DNA of 32,989 nt from Candidatus Stygibacter australis (GCA_030765845.1 JAVCDJ010000130.1:1-32989), one strand, 5' to 3'. Shown: positions 1 to 8,737, counted from the first letter of the stretch. The notes: generated by a model from the sequence alone, not told the origin. Numbers and translations are program-made.

Positions 1-91
<91 letters not shown>

Positions 92-130
92 TTGAAGCTC
101 TCTATTTTTTAAATTTAAGAACGAGGATAA

Positions 131-1828
131 ATGAGTTGGTTTGCCGGGGTATTTAATTCAAATCAATTGTCAGTAATAGATTATCAGATTAAATGTTTCT
201 GTGACTATGAATTTGAATTCAGGACTAATAATTTACTCTTATGGAGTGACAAAAATAATACAAATATATCTCAAAACAGTGACCGGTTAAAAATATTATG
301 CGGGATTGTCTTACAAAATACAAGTGATAATTGGAAAATGATTGAGACTGCCTGGTTGTCTGAATATGAATGTTCTTCTTGCTGCGGACATTATATTGGA
401 TTAGAATACACACCGAAGGGAATCACAATTTATAATGATAAATTTGGCTTAAGAGAGCTATATTATTTTCAGGATGATGAAACTGGCACTATTTATTTTT
501 CTACTCGTATGGATATTCTATTGAATTGGCGAGATGATAATGTAATCGATTGGGAAGAGTTTGGCAGTTACTGGCTGAATAGAGATCCGCTTGGGAAAGG
601 TTATTTTATCAAAGGTATCAAGAGATTAAATCAGGCTGGGAGAATACGAATATCAAATAATCAAATACACAAAACTAATGGTAAATGGACAGCTGAGCCT
701 GAAGAGAAGTATAGTAATGAAAACTTAAATATAATAATTGATAATCTTGTAGAATTGCTTAAAGCACCTGACAATAGTGGATATCAGACAGAATTAGCAC
801 TTTCAGGTGGTTATGACTCCAGAAGTCTATTAGCAATTATGAAGCATACAGGGATAGATTTTGAAGCGATCACCTGGGGACGTGCTGATCACCCAGATGT
901 TATATTAGCAAAGGAATTAGCAAAGATAACAGGGATTTGCCATAAGTGTATTTTCAATGATATTGTGGAAGATGATAATTCCTGGCAAAGGTTTTATGAT
1001 TATTGTGGACGCACACAGTTAGTTGTGATGGGCACAGCAGTATTTGAGTTATACCATTATCATGAGATTGATAAAGCAAGGGTACTATTGGATGGCGGGA
1101 GTGGTGAATATATCAGAAGATGTTTAAATGCAAATCTTGAGTATCGAGGCAGACAGGCAATTATTGATAAAAATGCTGCGCAAATATTGAGATACATGCC
1201 CCGAGTACGGGTAGATATTTTTGGAGAAGAACAGCTGCAGTCTATGCGAGAGGGTTTACTTTCACGAGCAGAAAAAGCAGTTAGTGAAATGCCTGATGCG
1301 AGTAAGGTTGGAATAGGGAACTGGATAGAGACCTGGGATGTACGTCAAAGGGTGAGTAATATCAGCAGCAGATCACAACAGGTACTTGATGATATTATCA
1401 AAAATTATATGCCCTATATACAGCCCCAAATAATTGAGGCTGCAATGAAAATCCCTGCCAATATCCGGGCAAAGAATAAAATACTCGAAGAGATATTGAT
1501 AAAATATGCAGCAGAATTAAGGAAATTGCCTACCATAAGAAATGGTTTAAGAATGAGGTATGGAATAGGTAGGATTGAAGGGAAATTACGAGCAGTACTG
1601 CAGAAGGAGATAAGTTATTCGAATGATACCAATAGAAGATTTTTAGTAAAATATAAAGATAGAATAAATGATATGGCAAGTGAATGTCAGAAGCTAAGTG
1701 ATATTTATGAACCAGAGAAGGTAAATAATTTGATCAGAAGATATTATCAGGAAGGATCAGGAGAGAATGAAGTTATCTGGTGGTTAAGCTTCGAAGTATA
1801 CCGTCAGCAATTTGGGATAAAAAAATAA
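131..1828 (+). CDS. Asparagine-synthase-like ATP-dependent amidotransferase/ligase, no N-terminal Cys
   Basis: 565 aa. Residues ~1-190 look like a class II glutamine-amidotransferase fold (the stretch ending GHYIGLEY...NDKFGLRELYYF matches the late Ntn-domain strands), but residue 2 is Ser instead of the catalytic Cys, so glutamine hydrolysis is unlikely. Residues ~220-460 are the synthase domain with the PP-loop LALSGGYDSR at ~223-232, which binds ATP and adenylates a carboxylate. Family knowledge: Cys-less AsnB homologues are common in polysaccharide, lasso-peptide and antibiotic pathways, where they form amide or lactam bonds using ammonia or an amine. No such pathway genes flank it here. 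The start is supported by GAGG upstream. It lies ~40 nt after the 5S gene and ends in a strong terminator. The substrate cannot be inferred. Confidence 0.8.
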   Translation: MSWFAGVFNSNQLSVIDYQIKCFCDYEFEFRTNNLLLWSDKNNTNISQNSDRLKILCGIVLQNTSDNWKMIETAWLSEYECSSCCGHYIGLEYTPKGITIYNDKFGLRELYYFQDDETGTIYFSTRMDILLNWRDDNVIDWEEFGSYWLNRDPLGKGYFIKGIKRLNQAGRIRISNNQIHKTNGKWTAEPEEKYSNENLNIIIDNLVELLKAPDNSGYQTELALSGGYDSRSLLAIMKHTGIDFEAITWGRADHPDVILAKELAKITGICHKCIFNDIVEDDNSWQRFYDYCGRTQLVVMGTAVFELYHYHEIDKARVLLDGGSGEYIRRCLNANLEYRGRQAIIDKNAAQILRYMPRVRVDIFGEEQLQSMREGLLSRAEKAVSEMPDASKVGIGNWIETWDVRQRVSNISSRSQQVLDDIIKNYMPYIQPQIIEAAMKIPANIRAKNKILEEILIKYAAELRKLPTIRNGLRMRYGIGRIEGKLRAVLQKEISYSNDTNRRFLVKYKDRINDMASECQKLSDIYEPEKVNNLIRRYYQEGSGENEVIWWLSFEVYRQQFGIKK

Positions 1829-1857
1829 CCGGGAACGAGTCCCGGTTATTTTTTTAT
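1824..1857 (+). terminator. Rho-independent terminator of the asparagine-synthase-like gene
   Basis: An 11-bp perfect stem (AATAACCGGGA / TCCCGGTTATT) with a 5-nt loop is followed by a T-run. It starts inside the stop codon of the preceding gene. Confidence 0.9.
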
Positions 1858-1871
1858 CCAATTTCTAAGAT

Positions 1872-1958
1872 TTAGAATGTGGTGCCGAACTGGAAGTGTG
1901 GTTCCCAGGTACCATCAGCAAGATTATAGGCATAATCAAAACCGATCAAGCCAAAGGG
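1872..1958 (-). pseudogene. Displaced 3' tail of bamA (29 codons including stop)
   Basis: These 87 bp match the last 87 bp of bamA (6180-6266) at 82 of 87 positions. Read on the minus strand they encode PFGLIGFDYAYNLADGTW and the rest of the terminal beta-strand, ending in Phe and stop. Homology stops abruptly at the Pro codon; upstream the frame is closed by TGA within a few codons. There is no start, so this is a relic. The mostly conservative changes (for example Lys to Tyr in FDYAKN/FDYAYN) suggest derivation from a diverged bamA paralogue or an old duplication. Confidence 0.85.
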
Positions 1959-2025
1959 GATGATTTGGTGATGGAATGTGAGAGCAGGTCAAAGCTTTCT
2001 TGAATCTTTCTGCCTTGATTTCTAA

Positions 2026-3273
2026 TTACCAGTGATAAAAGTTTCTGACTTCACTTTCACTGATCATACCATTTTCACCAACTGCAACAATTTTCCAGAA
2101 ATACATTGAATTATTATGCAAATTATTTACAGAAGTATTGAATTCTCGATCTGATTCAGGATATGGAGAATTGATAATATCATAACTACAGTTAAATAGC
2201 ATTCCAGCAATAATGATCAGCAACAGTAAGAAAAATATAGGTTTCCTTTTTGATGTAAAACCAGCTAAAAGAATCATACCAGATAGAAATGGAAGCTTCT
2301 TTTTAATTGGAAATACATTTTCTGTATCATTAACAACAATTGATTGGTAATCTGCAAAGAATTCATCAAGTGAATATTGTAAAATGTAGTAATCACTATT
2401 TCCTTTCCAAGAGAAAGTAACTTCCTGACTTGATATAACAGAGTTCTTCTCTGGCGAAGTTAATTGCAGCTGACAAAATAAAGAAGGTAATTCATAATAA
2501 TTTTCTCCTTTATTCAACTTTTCTGCTACATCGATGATGACGGTTTCTTCATAATTGTGAAAGTTGAAAACATACACCTTAAGATTGATCAAATCACAAA
2601 CAGTAGAAAACAAAGTTGGAGTACATCCCGTTTGATGTGTGGCTTCAAGTATTTCCTTCATCAGCTCAATTGATGGATTTTTTGTGTTTGTAAAAAGATA
2701 TTGTGCTATTTGATAACGATAGCAATTATCCCATTGAGAATTACTATTACAAAGATAAAAATTTGTCATTACCTGGAATTCTTCTTCTTTTTCCAGAAAA
2801 ACAACATCATTTTCGCCATATTCAATAATAACCGAATTGCCATTTGTATCCGCCCACATTGAATGCCCGTTCCAGTGTCTTGTGAAATATGTGGAATACA
2901 AATCAATCACTTCATTGACATTAGTACATTCGGCAAGTGCTTTTTCGCATAATTCACCTTTTATCTCAGGCTTGTTGTACACATTGTAAATATCAAAGCG
3001 TTCAGGCAGAGATGCACCTTCATACCACAGCCCTTTCTCATTGATCCCACAAGCGTTCTGGAATCCCTGGCTAACTTGATAACCAAAATAAATAGTGCCG
3101 TATTTTGATTCTTTTGAAGGGATTACTTTAATTCGTGTGGCAATGTTATTCCAGTCTTTGTTTCCACCAGCGAGAACAATGGAATCATTTGCTACACTGA
3201 TTACTGTGCATGCGTAAGCGAATGATATCAAGCAAAGAAAGAATCCAATTAATCCAAACTTACAGGTAGTCAT
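2026..3273 (-). CDS. Secreted Ntn-hydrolase, choloylglycine/linear amide C-N hydrolase-like, with C-terminal extension
   Basis: 415 aa. A signal peptide (residues 1-21, ending SFAYA) is directly followed by Cys22 in ACTVISVANDSIVLAGGNKDW. That is the arrangement of N-terminal-nucleophile amidases, in which processing exposes the catalytic Cys. GINEKGLWYEGASLP (~75-90) also fits the linear amide C-N hydrolase family, whose members cleave bile-salt, penicillin or acyl-amino-acid amide bonds. The domain ends near residue ~260. It is followed by a beta-rich stretch (PEKNSVISSQEVTFSW), which is fibronectin-like, then a hydrophobic helix (PIFFLLLLIIIAGMLF) and a short C-terminal tail. The extension is unusual for the family. 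ATGA overlap with the upstream barrel gene and a GGAG ribosome site fix the start. Substrate unknown; it probably acts in the periplasm or at the envelope. Confidence 0.75.
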   Translation of the reverse strand: MTTCKFGLIGFFLCLISFAYACTVISVANDSIVLAGGNKDWNNIATRIKVIPSKESKYGTIYFGYQVSQGFQNACGINEKGLWYEGASLPERFDIYNVYNKPEIKGELCEKALAECTNVNEVIDLYSTYFTRHWNGHSMWADTNGNSVIIEYGENDVVFLEKEEEFQVMTNFYLCNSNSQWDNCYRYQIAQYLFTNTKNPSIELMKEILEATHQTGCTPTLFSTVCDLINLKVYVFNFHNYEETVIIDVAEKLNKGENYYELPSLFCQLQLTSPEKNSVISSQEVTFSWKGNSDYYILQYSLDEFFADYQSIVVNDTENVFPIKKKLPFLSGMILLAGFTSKRKPIFFLLLLIIIAGMLFNCSYDIINSPYPESDREFNTSVNNLHNNSMYFWKIVAVGENGMISESEVRNFYHW

Positions 3274-3845
3274 AGATTCTCCTTCAAAAGTTTAATACCT
3301 ATCTGCAGAGAAAGAGTCTGGTTATTTATACTATTGCCATCAATGCATATTATCCCTTGTTGAAATCTCAATTCCATAGAAAGATATCGGAATTCAAAAC
3401 CAGTTGCAGCAAGAAGGCAAATATCGTAAAAGCCAATATTATCCAAAATTCCGGTATCATTTAAGGCAAGAGTATTAATTGCAAATGAAGAACCGCAGGA
3501 AATAGTGGGCGTTATGGCAGTTGAATTGAAGAATTTGTATTTGCAGGCAAAAGGTAATTCAAGATAAACAATGACATTATGTTGATCAATATCACCGATA
3601 GTGTTTACATAGCTACCTTTGGTTGTCAATAATAGTTCGGAATCAAAAGCAAAATGCTGGTTAATATCATAGGTGATGAAGCCACCGATTATAAAACCGG
3701 GTATATTGCTGACACCCTTACCGTAGATATCATTACCAGTGAAACGAGATGAATTGTAGCCAATTTTTAAACCTGTTGCATTAAAACTTAGAGCGGATAG
3801 AGAACAGATATTTAGCAATATGAAGATAATCAGAAACCGGTTCAT
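3270..3845 (-). CDS. Outer-membrane beta-barrel protein (PorT/OmpA-barrel-like)
   Basis: 191 aa. It has a signal peptide (MNRFLIIFILLNICSLSALS), then alternating hydrophobic/polar strands typical of a small 8-10-strand barrel: LKIGYNSSRFTG, GFIIGGFITYDINQHFAFDSELLLTTKGSY, and LGIKLL near the end. This matches the general pattern of the PorT-family/outer-membrane beta-barrel domain (PF13568-like). It overlaps the gene before it (ATGA at 3842-3845) and the gene after it (ATGA at 3270-3273), so the three are translationally coupled. Its role, whether porin, adhesin or partner of the hydrolases, is not visible. The terminal residues (KENL) lack the C-terminal aromatic of classical Bam substrates. 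Confidence 0.65.
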   Translation of the reverse strand: MNRFLIIFILLNICSLSALSFNATGLKIGYNSSRFTGNDIYGKGVSNIPGFIIGGFITYDINQHFAFDSELLLTTKGSYVNTIGDIDQHNVIVYLELPFACKYKFFNSTAITPTISCGSSFAINTLALNDTGILDNIGFYDICLLAATGFEFRYLSMELRFQQGIICIDGNSINNQTLSLQIGIKLLKENL

Positions 3846-5197
3846 AACTTCCTCTCGCTAATCCAGGATGTGATAAACTTGAGGAGTTCTACTGAAATAC
3901 TTTCTTCTATTTTGCCATATTCCTCCGGTTTTCCAGTTACAGCATTTTGCATATAATGGTTAAGTCCAGGCATTTCAATGACTTTATAACCCCACTTACT
4001 TCCGCTTTCAAGTGCATCAATAACAGCTTGCAAGTTTCCTTCAGGGGGTACTTGCCAGTCTTTTTCTCCAAATAGAGCCAATACAGGGCATTTTACTTTT
4101 TGCAAAACAACTCCCGGATCAGATCTAATGCTGTATTTAAACCAGGGAGAAAGAAATCTTTGAATTGCAGCATCAATCTGGCTTGATGAAATTCGACTGT
4201 CAAAATTCTGGTATAGCGCTTTGATTTCCTTTTCAGCTTTTTCATCAGAGATGCTTTGTGATATTACAGAAATGACGGCACGCTGTAATTTCAATTTTCG
4301 TTCAATTTCCAGTTCAGAAGCTCCCATGGCTCTACTCATTGAAGCCTCAAATTGATAGTTATATTCATCTCCTTTAAGACCAGGGCTTGCCATTAGAATA
4401 ATGAAGGCAATTTCAGGGTCATCGGCAGCCACTAAAGAAGCAATCAATCCACCTTCACTATGTCCCAGGAGTCCAATATTACTAATGTATTCCTTACTCT
4501 GCAAAAACTTTACAGCCGATTTTACATCAATAGCAAAATCAGCAGTTGTAGCGGTTTCTCTACCCTGAATCTCATCGTAGCGCAATACTGCAATTCCCTG
4601 GCGGGTCAAATAATCGGCAATAACAAAAAAGGGTTTATGCCCAAAAAATGTATTATCCCGATCATGGGTTCCTACTCCTGGAATTAGGATGACTGCAGAA
4701 CAGCTTTTTATACTGTCCGGAATAGTGAGAGTGCCGGAAAAACTCAATCCATCATGCTCGAAGACAACTTCTTGAGAACTATATGGGAACGGAGGTTTTG
4801 GTGTTTGGGGTCTGTGGGGCAGGGCAATTTCATCAACCAATTGCAATGCAAGAGGCATTTTTCTTTTCATTTGTTCCCAATTACCTGTGATTTTATTTTC
4901 GCTATATACTGCGCTGAAATTAAGCTGCATTTCTGAGGATGAAAGTTCAATATTAGGAAAATTAATTTCAATCTTTACTTCCTGTTGCGATTCAGATTGG
5001 TCAGGGAAGACGATGTGAGCAATATTATCTTCATTGCTGCTGATAATGATGATGATCCTGAATTTAAAAGCCGGGAATTCAACAGCTCCTGACCAGATAC
5101 CTGATAAATCAGTATCAATTTCTGAGTTTGCATAAAGTGAATTTGGCAAACATGACAAAAAAAGGACAAAAAAAAGTGCACAAATACATAGTTTCAT
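3842..5197 (-). CDS. Secreted alpha/beta hydrolase (serine esterase/peptidase-like)
   Basis: 451 aa from the ATG at 5197, chosen because AGGAG lies 7 nt upstream and a signal peptide follows at once (MKLCICALFFVLFLSCLPNSLYA). A longer reading to 5254 adds an implausible N-terminus. Residues ~25-130 form a beta-sandwich-like accessory region. Residues ~150-451 are an alpha/beta hydrolase with oxyanion loop LIPGVGTHDRD, nucleophile elbow GHSEGG (Ser ~245), acid FGEKDW (Asp ~380) and His in GLNHY (~413), so the full triad is present. Similar proteins are annotated as dienelactone-hydrolase-like or prolyl-oligopeptidase-like esterases; the substrate is unknown. It is first gene of a three-gene operon with the barrel protein and the Ntn-hydrolase. 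Confidence 0.82.
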   Translation of the reverse strand: MKLCICALFFVLFLSCLPNSLYANSEIDTDLSGIWSGAVEFPAFKFRIIIIISSNEDNIAHIVFPDQSESQQEVKIEINFPNIELSSSEMQLNFSAVYSENKITGNWEQMKRKMPLALQLVDEIALPHRPQTPKPPFPYSSQEVVFEHDGLSFSGTLTIPDSIKSCSAVILIPGVGTHDRDNTFFGHKPFFVIADYLTRQGIAVLRYDEIQGRETATTADFAIDVKSAVKFLQSKEYISNIGLLGHSEGGLIASLVAADDPEIAFIILMASPGLKGDEYNYQFEASMSRAMGASELEIERKLKLQRAVISVISQSISDEKAEKEIKALYQNFDSRISSSQIDAAIQRFLSPWFKYSIRSDPGVVLQKVKCPVLALFGEKDWQVPPEGNLQAVIDALESGSKWGYKVIEMPGLNHYMQNAVTGKPEEYGKIEESISVELLKFITSWISERKL

Positions 5198-5228
5198 TGT
5201 AACTCCTAAATTTAATATTAAAATGTTA

Positions 5229-5298
5229 AAAAAGATGGAGCAGGTCTTATACAAATAATCCAGAACTCGGAGGAAATGCTCATCTGATAAGACCTGCT
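5229..5298 (-). terminator. Probable terminator of the XRE/membrane-protein operon
   Basis: A perfect 12-bp inverted repeat (AGCAGGTCTTAT at 5239-5250 with ATAAGACCTGCT at 5287-5298) encloses 36 nt. On the minus strand it is followed by CCATC and six Ts. The long loop is unusual, so it may be an attenuator-like structure between this operon and the hydrolase operon downstream. Confidence 0.55.
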
Positions 5299-5305
5299 TG
5301 AAAAA

Positions 5306-5737
5306 TTATTCTGTTTCGATGATTACTTTCTGGTTCCAGGCGATTATTGCCGCTGGTAAACTGTGTGCCAGGTAAAGCAGAAATGCAGCCAGCACAACGT
5401 CAATTGGACCAAATCCAATAAAATTGAAAACATAGATCATCACCAGACATATGATAGTAAATATGGAATATGAAATCGTGGTTGCCTTGAAAACTAATTC
5501 TGTTTCTCGCTCATCTAAATCCTTATAAGCTGAATGGGTCAGCTTCCATAAATGCGATTTGCCAAAGGCTATATGGAAACTGAAAACTATTCCTGATAAA
5601 GGTAATAGGTTAGTGGAAAGATAGATCAGGGGAAATACTCCGGCTTTGACCAGGTAAAATATGCTCAAAAACAGGATAAAACTCAGGTAGTTTATCACCA
5701 GTGCCTTACGGCGTTCACTCTGCAATTCTTTCATCAT
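5306..5737 (-). CDS. Four-helix membrane protein paired with XRE regulator
   Basis: 143 aa with about four transmembrane segments (starting near residues 14, 37, 86 and 110) and a charged cytoplasmic loop KDLDERETELVFKA between helices 2 and 3. The DERE-type loop resembles small DUF2178-like membrane proteins that often sit next to HTH regulators; that resemblance is by eye. The ribosome site GGAGG lies inside the upstream regulator gene and fits either of two adjacent ATG codons (5737 or 5734). It overlaps the regulator by 23 bp, so they are one transcript. Function unknown; such pairs are thought to sense membrane or envelope state. Confidence 0.72.
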   Translation of the reverse strand: MMKELQSERRKALVINYLSFILFLSIFYLVKAGVFPLIYLSTNLLPLSGIVFSFHIAFGKSHLWKLTHSAYKDLDERETELVFKATTISYSIFTIICLVMIYVFNFIGFGPIDVVLAAFLLYLAHSLPAAIIAWNQKVIIETE

Positions 5738-5987
5738 TGCCTCCTTTTAAATTCTTTAATTCTACGCTTAATGGTTTCATCGGCTGAGTGGAAAAAATCA
5801 TTTCAACCGGAAGATTGAAGTATTCACTTAGTTTAAAAGCCAGGTCAAGACTTGGGTTGTATTCTTCTCTTTCCAGATAGCCGATGGTTTGAAAATTAAC
5901 ACCAATACTGTCTGCGAGTTCTTTACGAGAGACATTTCTCTCGCTTCTGAGAACAGCGATTCGGTTAAAGATTTTTCTTGATTTCAT
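5715..5987 (-). CDS. XRE-family helix-turn-helix regulator
   Basis: 90 aa from the ATG at 5987, preceded by GAGGTG. A longer frame to 6095 would place the operator inside the gene and is rejected. Residues ~5-60 form a complete Cro/C1-type HTH: IAVLRSERNVSRKELADSIG, then VNFQTIGYLEREEYNPSLDLAFKLSEYFNLPVEMIF, which matches the short stand-alone regulators of the YozG/Xre-HTH3 type. The remaining ~25 residues are a short tail. It is followed by an overlapping gene for a four-helix membrane protein. A perfect inverted repeat ~63 bp upstream of the start suggests autoregulation. Confidence 0.88.
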   Translation of the reverse strand: MKSRKIFNRIAVLRSERNVSRKELADSIGVNFQTIGYLEREEYNPSLDLAFKLSEYFNLPVEMIFSTQPMKPLSVELKNLKGGNDERIAE

Positions 5988-6049
5988 AAACACCTCGTTT
6001 TTTACTCTGTGACAAAGCAATGCCACCCTATATATTATGTCAAGCATAA

Positions 6050-6067
6050 TGTTGTAAAAATACAACA
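6050..6067 (-). promoter_or_regulatory. Likely operator of the XRE regulator
   Basis: TGTTGTA-AAAA-TACAACA is a perfect 7-bp inverted repeat with a 4-nt spacer, about 63 bp upstream of the regulator start. Half-site size and spacing suit a dimeric XRE repressor. A TTGACA lies just downstream on the minus strand, but a matching -10 is not clear. Confidence 0.5.
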
Positions 6068-6128
6068 ATAAGGTATAATCGGTATATGGAAACAATAATA
6101 TTAGTGTGTGCTTATAATAATAATCAGC

Positions 6129-6159
6129 AAAAAAAATAGCCCGGAATTCCGGGCTATTT
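6129..6159 (-). terminator. Rho-independent terminator of bamA
   Basis: AAATAGCCCGG/CCGGGCTATTT forms a perfect 11-bp stem around AATT, followed on the minus strand by a run of Ts. It lies ~20 nt after the bamA stop. It is nearly symmetrical and could act in both directions. Confidence 0.88.
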
Positions 6160-6179
6160 ATTTATTTTATTCAATACAA

Positions 6180-8429
6180 TTAGAATGTGGTACCGAACTG
6201 GAAGTGTGGTTCCCAGGTACCATCAGCAAGGTTTTTGGCATAATCAAAGCCGATCAAGCCAAAGGGACTGAATATTCTAATGCCAATTCCCGCACCTTTT
6301 TTTAAATCCCAAAGATTAAACTTATCAAAGCTGTTAAAACAATCTCCGGCATCTAAGAATGTAAGAAAAGCAACCTGATCAGTGACTATAGGAATAACAT
6401 ATTCAGTGGAAAACAACATTTCTCTTTCACCGCCATCATTATTACCAAATTCATCAGTCGGTCCCACAGACCTGTCAGTATATCCTCTTATTCCATCAGA
6501 ACCGGTTCCACCAAGATAAAACCGTTCATCCGGTGGTACAGTATGACCATCGTAACCAGTCACGTAACCGAACCTCCACTTAGTACGCAAGCCAAAATTA
6601 AAGAAGGTGCGAACATACCAGTTTGCCTGAAAAATCTGCTTGATATAGCTATTATCTCCCTGTAGTGGTCCTCCTGCGACTTCAGTGAATAGTACAAGCT
6701 GGGAGCCAGAAGTGGGGAAGTAGATATTATTACGATTATCACGGCTCAAGGTTATTGAGATACCGGAATTATCTTTCCAACCGTCATCAACCAGATCCTG
6801 CAATTCATCAGAAACTTCATCATCATCAGTATCATCCAGGATAGTATATTTTTTTCGGTAATATGAATAACCAAAGGTTAATTTAGCGCGATTGACCAGG
6901 TTGATAGGGAATCCCACTTTGAGAGATCCACCGTGCTTTCTAAGTTCATAGGTATCATATTCCTTAGTAGCGAAATAGGCATTAAATCCGGTAAGGAAAT
7001 TACTATCAAGGAAATAAGGATTTGTGAAGCTGAGATCAAGGTTTTGAGTAGAACCACCAAATTCCCAGGCAAGAGATACTTCCCAGGAATTTCCCAGTAG
7101 ATTATTATGACTGAGTCCCAATTGACCAACAATGCCATCTTCACTATTTAAGGCTACTCCGCCGTTCGCGGTTCCTGAAATCTTATCATTAACATTGATC
7201 ACCAGATCAATATCACCATTTCGATTTATGACCTTATAATCAGGATAGAGTTCAGGTTCAAAGAATCCGGTATTATATATATTAGAAAGAGATCTTCTTA
7301 CGCGTGACTGCTGAAAGTAATCACCCGGGGCAAGAACGAGCTGACGACGGATTACTTTTTCCTTAGTACTGCGGTTTCCTCTGATATGAATTTTATGGAT
7401 TTTTGCACGGGTATTCTCAATAATAGCAACCTTGAAATTAACTTCTTTCCCGTCCTTAATTTGCTGAGGAGTAATGCTTGAATAGATGTAGCCTTCTTCA
7501 TAATACATACTGTTTACAGCAGACATCTGCTCTTCAAATTTTTCTTTATTAAAGACCTCATTATCCTTGAATTTGAAATTTGCTACCAGCTGTTCATCCG
7601 TAAAGACAGTATTTCCATTAAAACTCACCTTACCAAAGGTAAAGGAGTCCCCTTCGTAAAGGTAGATATTAATATAGAACCCATCTCCGCTGATTTCCTT
7701 TTTCTGGGAAATTATATGAGCATCGATGTATCCCTTCTTATTATAAAATTTTATGATCTTATCCAGGTCTTCCTGATACTTATCTTCTTCCAGCTTACCT
7801 GAGTGGAAGAAACCCGCTTTTTTGGTGCTCATTTTGGAACGCAGCTTCTTGTTGGAAATATCATGATTTCCATGTATAGTGATCTTACGGATCACGATTT
7901 TTTCACCTTCATCAATATCAATGATCAAATCCACATAATCATCAGTAAAATTCTCTTCAAAGTTTATTTGAGCGTAGTGATAACCTTTTGTCTGATATTC
8001 TGCCATTATTCTGTTTTTGATTTCTGGTACGATATAAGGAGCATAATAATTTCCGGTTTCCACAATAACCAATTCTTCAAGTTTACTATCCTTGATCTTT
8101 TTATTTCCCTTGAATTTAAGTCTTCTGATCACCGGAAATTCCTTAAGATGCACAGTTACTACTATTCCCTGCTTCATGATGGTGCTGGAAATGCTGACAT
8201 CATCAAACACTTCAAGTTGATAGAGGTTGTGGATTGATTTAGAAGTATTATCTTGTGAGAGATAATCTCCGATATCAAATGCCAGAAGCGATTTGATCAG
8301 TTCTTTTTCGATACGATTATTACCTTCGATATTGATTTCGAGGATTTGTCCATAATCAGTTTCTGCTAACATCAGCAGGGGCAGCATAATGATCCCTAAA
8401 ATGAGGATCATACGGTGTAATTTACTCAT
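6180..8429 (-). CDS. bamA: Outer-membrane protein assembly factor BamA
   Basis: 749 aa, close to the family length. Signal peptide 1-22 (ILGIIMLPLLMLAETD). Five POTRA modules follow over ~25-410, recognisable by repeated starts such as ILEINIEGNNRIEKELI, RRLKFKGNKKIKDSKLEEL, KITIHGNHDISNKKL, KVSFNGNTVFTDEQL and KIHIRGNRSTKEKVI. The 16-strand barrel (~415-749) holds the conserved loop-6 motif GSDGIRGY and ends with an aromatic beta-signal (HFQFGTTF). BamA folds and inserts barrel proteins into the outer membrane. GGAGG precedes the ATG. It appears monocistronic, ending at its own terminator; no skp/ompH or lpx genes follow, unlike in proteobacteria. A diverged copy of its last 29 codons lies at 1872-1958. 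Confidence 0.95.
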   Translation of the reverse strand: MSKLHRMILILGIIMLPLLMLAETDYGQILEINIEGNNRIEKELIKSLLAFDIGDYLSQDNTSKSIHNLYQLEVFDDVSISSTIMKQGIVVTVHLKEFPVIRRLKFKGNKKIKDSKLEELVIVETGNYYAPYIVPEIKNRIMAEYQTKGYHYAQINFEENFTDDYVDLIIDIDEGEKIVIRKITIHGNHDISNKKLRSKMSTKKAGFFHSGKLEEDKYQEDLDKIIKFYNKKGYIDAHIISQKKEISGDGFYINIYLYEGDSFTFGKVSFNGNTVFTDEQLVANFKFKDNEVFNKEKFEEQMSAVNSMYYEEGYIYSSITPQQIKDGKEVNFKVAIIENTRAKIHKIHIRGNRSTKEKVIRRQLVLAPGDYFQQSRVRRSLSNIYNTGFFEPELYPDYKVINRNGDIDLVINVNDKISGTANGGVALNSEDGIVGQLGLSHNNLLGNSWEVSLAWEFGGSTQNLDLSFTNPYFLDSNFLTGFNAYFATKEYDTYELRKHGGSLKVGFPINLVNRAKLTFGYSYYRKKYTILDDTDDDEVSDELQDLVDDGWKDNSGISITLSRDNRNNIYFPTSGSQLVLFTEVAGGPLQGDNSYIKQIFQANWYVRTFFNFGLRTKWRFGYVTGYDGHTVPPDERFYLGGTGSDGIRGYTDRSVGPTDEFGNNDGGEREMLFSTEYVIPIVTDQVAFLTFLDAGDCFNSFDKFNLWDLKKGAGIGIRIFSPFGLIGFDYAKNLADGTWEPHFQFGTTF

Positions 8430-8613
8430 CTAACCTCCGAAGCTTATTCCTTTAGATAATACACTTTCCTGAACCACTGCAATTGAGTAAAGGTTTTTTT
8501 GCTGAAAAACTCCAATAAGTATCAGTATAAGGTGCTGATAATAGCGGAATATGGGATATTAAGAAAATTCTTGACCGAAAAAGAACTCTCCCCAAAGTGA
8601 ATTTCAAATATGT

Positions 8614-8689
8614 GGGGCATTAGCTCAGCTGGGAGAGCGCTACACTGGCAGTGTAGAGGTCAGCGGTTCGAGCCCGCTATGCTCCACCA
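8614..8689 (+). tRNA. tRNA-Ala (anticodon GGC)
   Basis: A 76-nt cloverleaf: acceptor GGGGCAT pairs with ATGCTCC (one G-U), D-arm TAGCTCAGCTGGGAGAGC, anticodon stem CTACA/TGTAG around loop CTGGCAG (anticodon GGC), T-arm CAGCGGTTCGAGCCCGCT, discriminator A and an encoded CCA. A T-run directly after the CCA may end transcription. Confidence 0.95.
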
Positions 8690-8737
8690 CTTTTTTATAT
8701 TTTAAATATTTTTAAGGTTTATATCAGGAGTTGTTTT

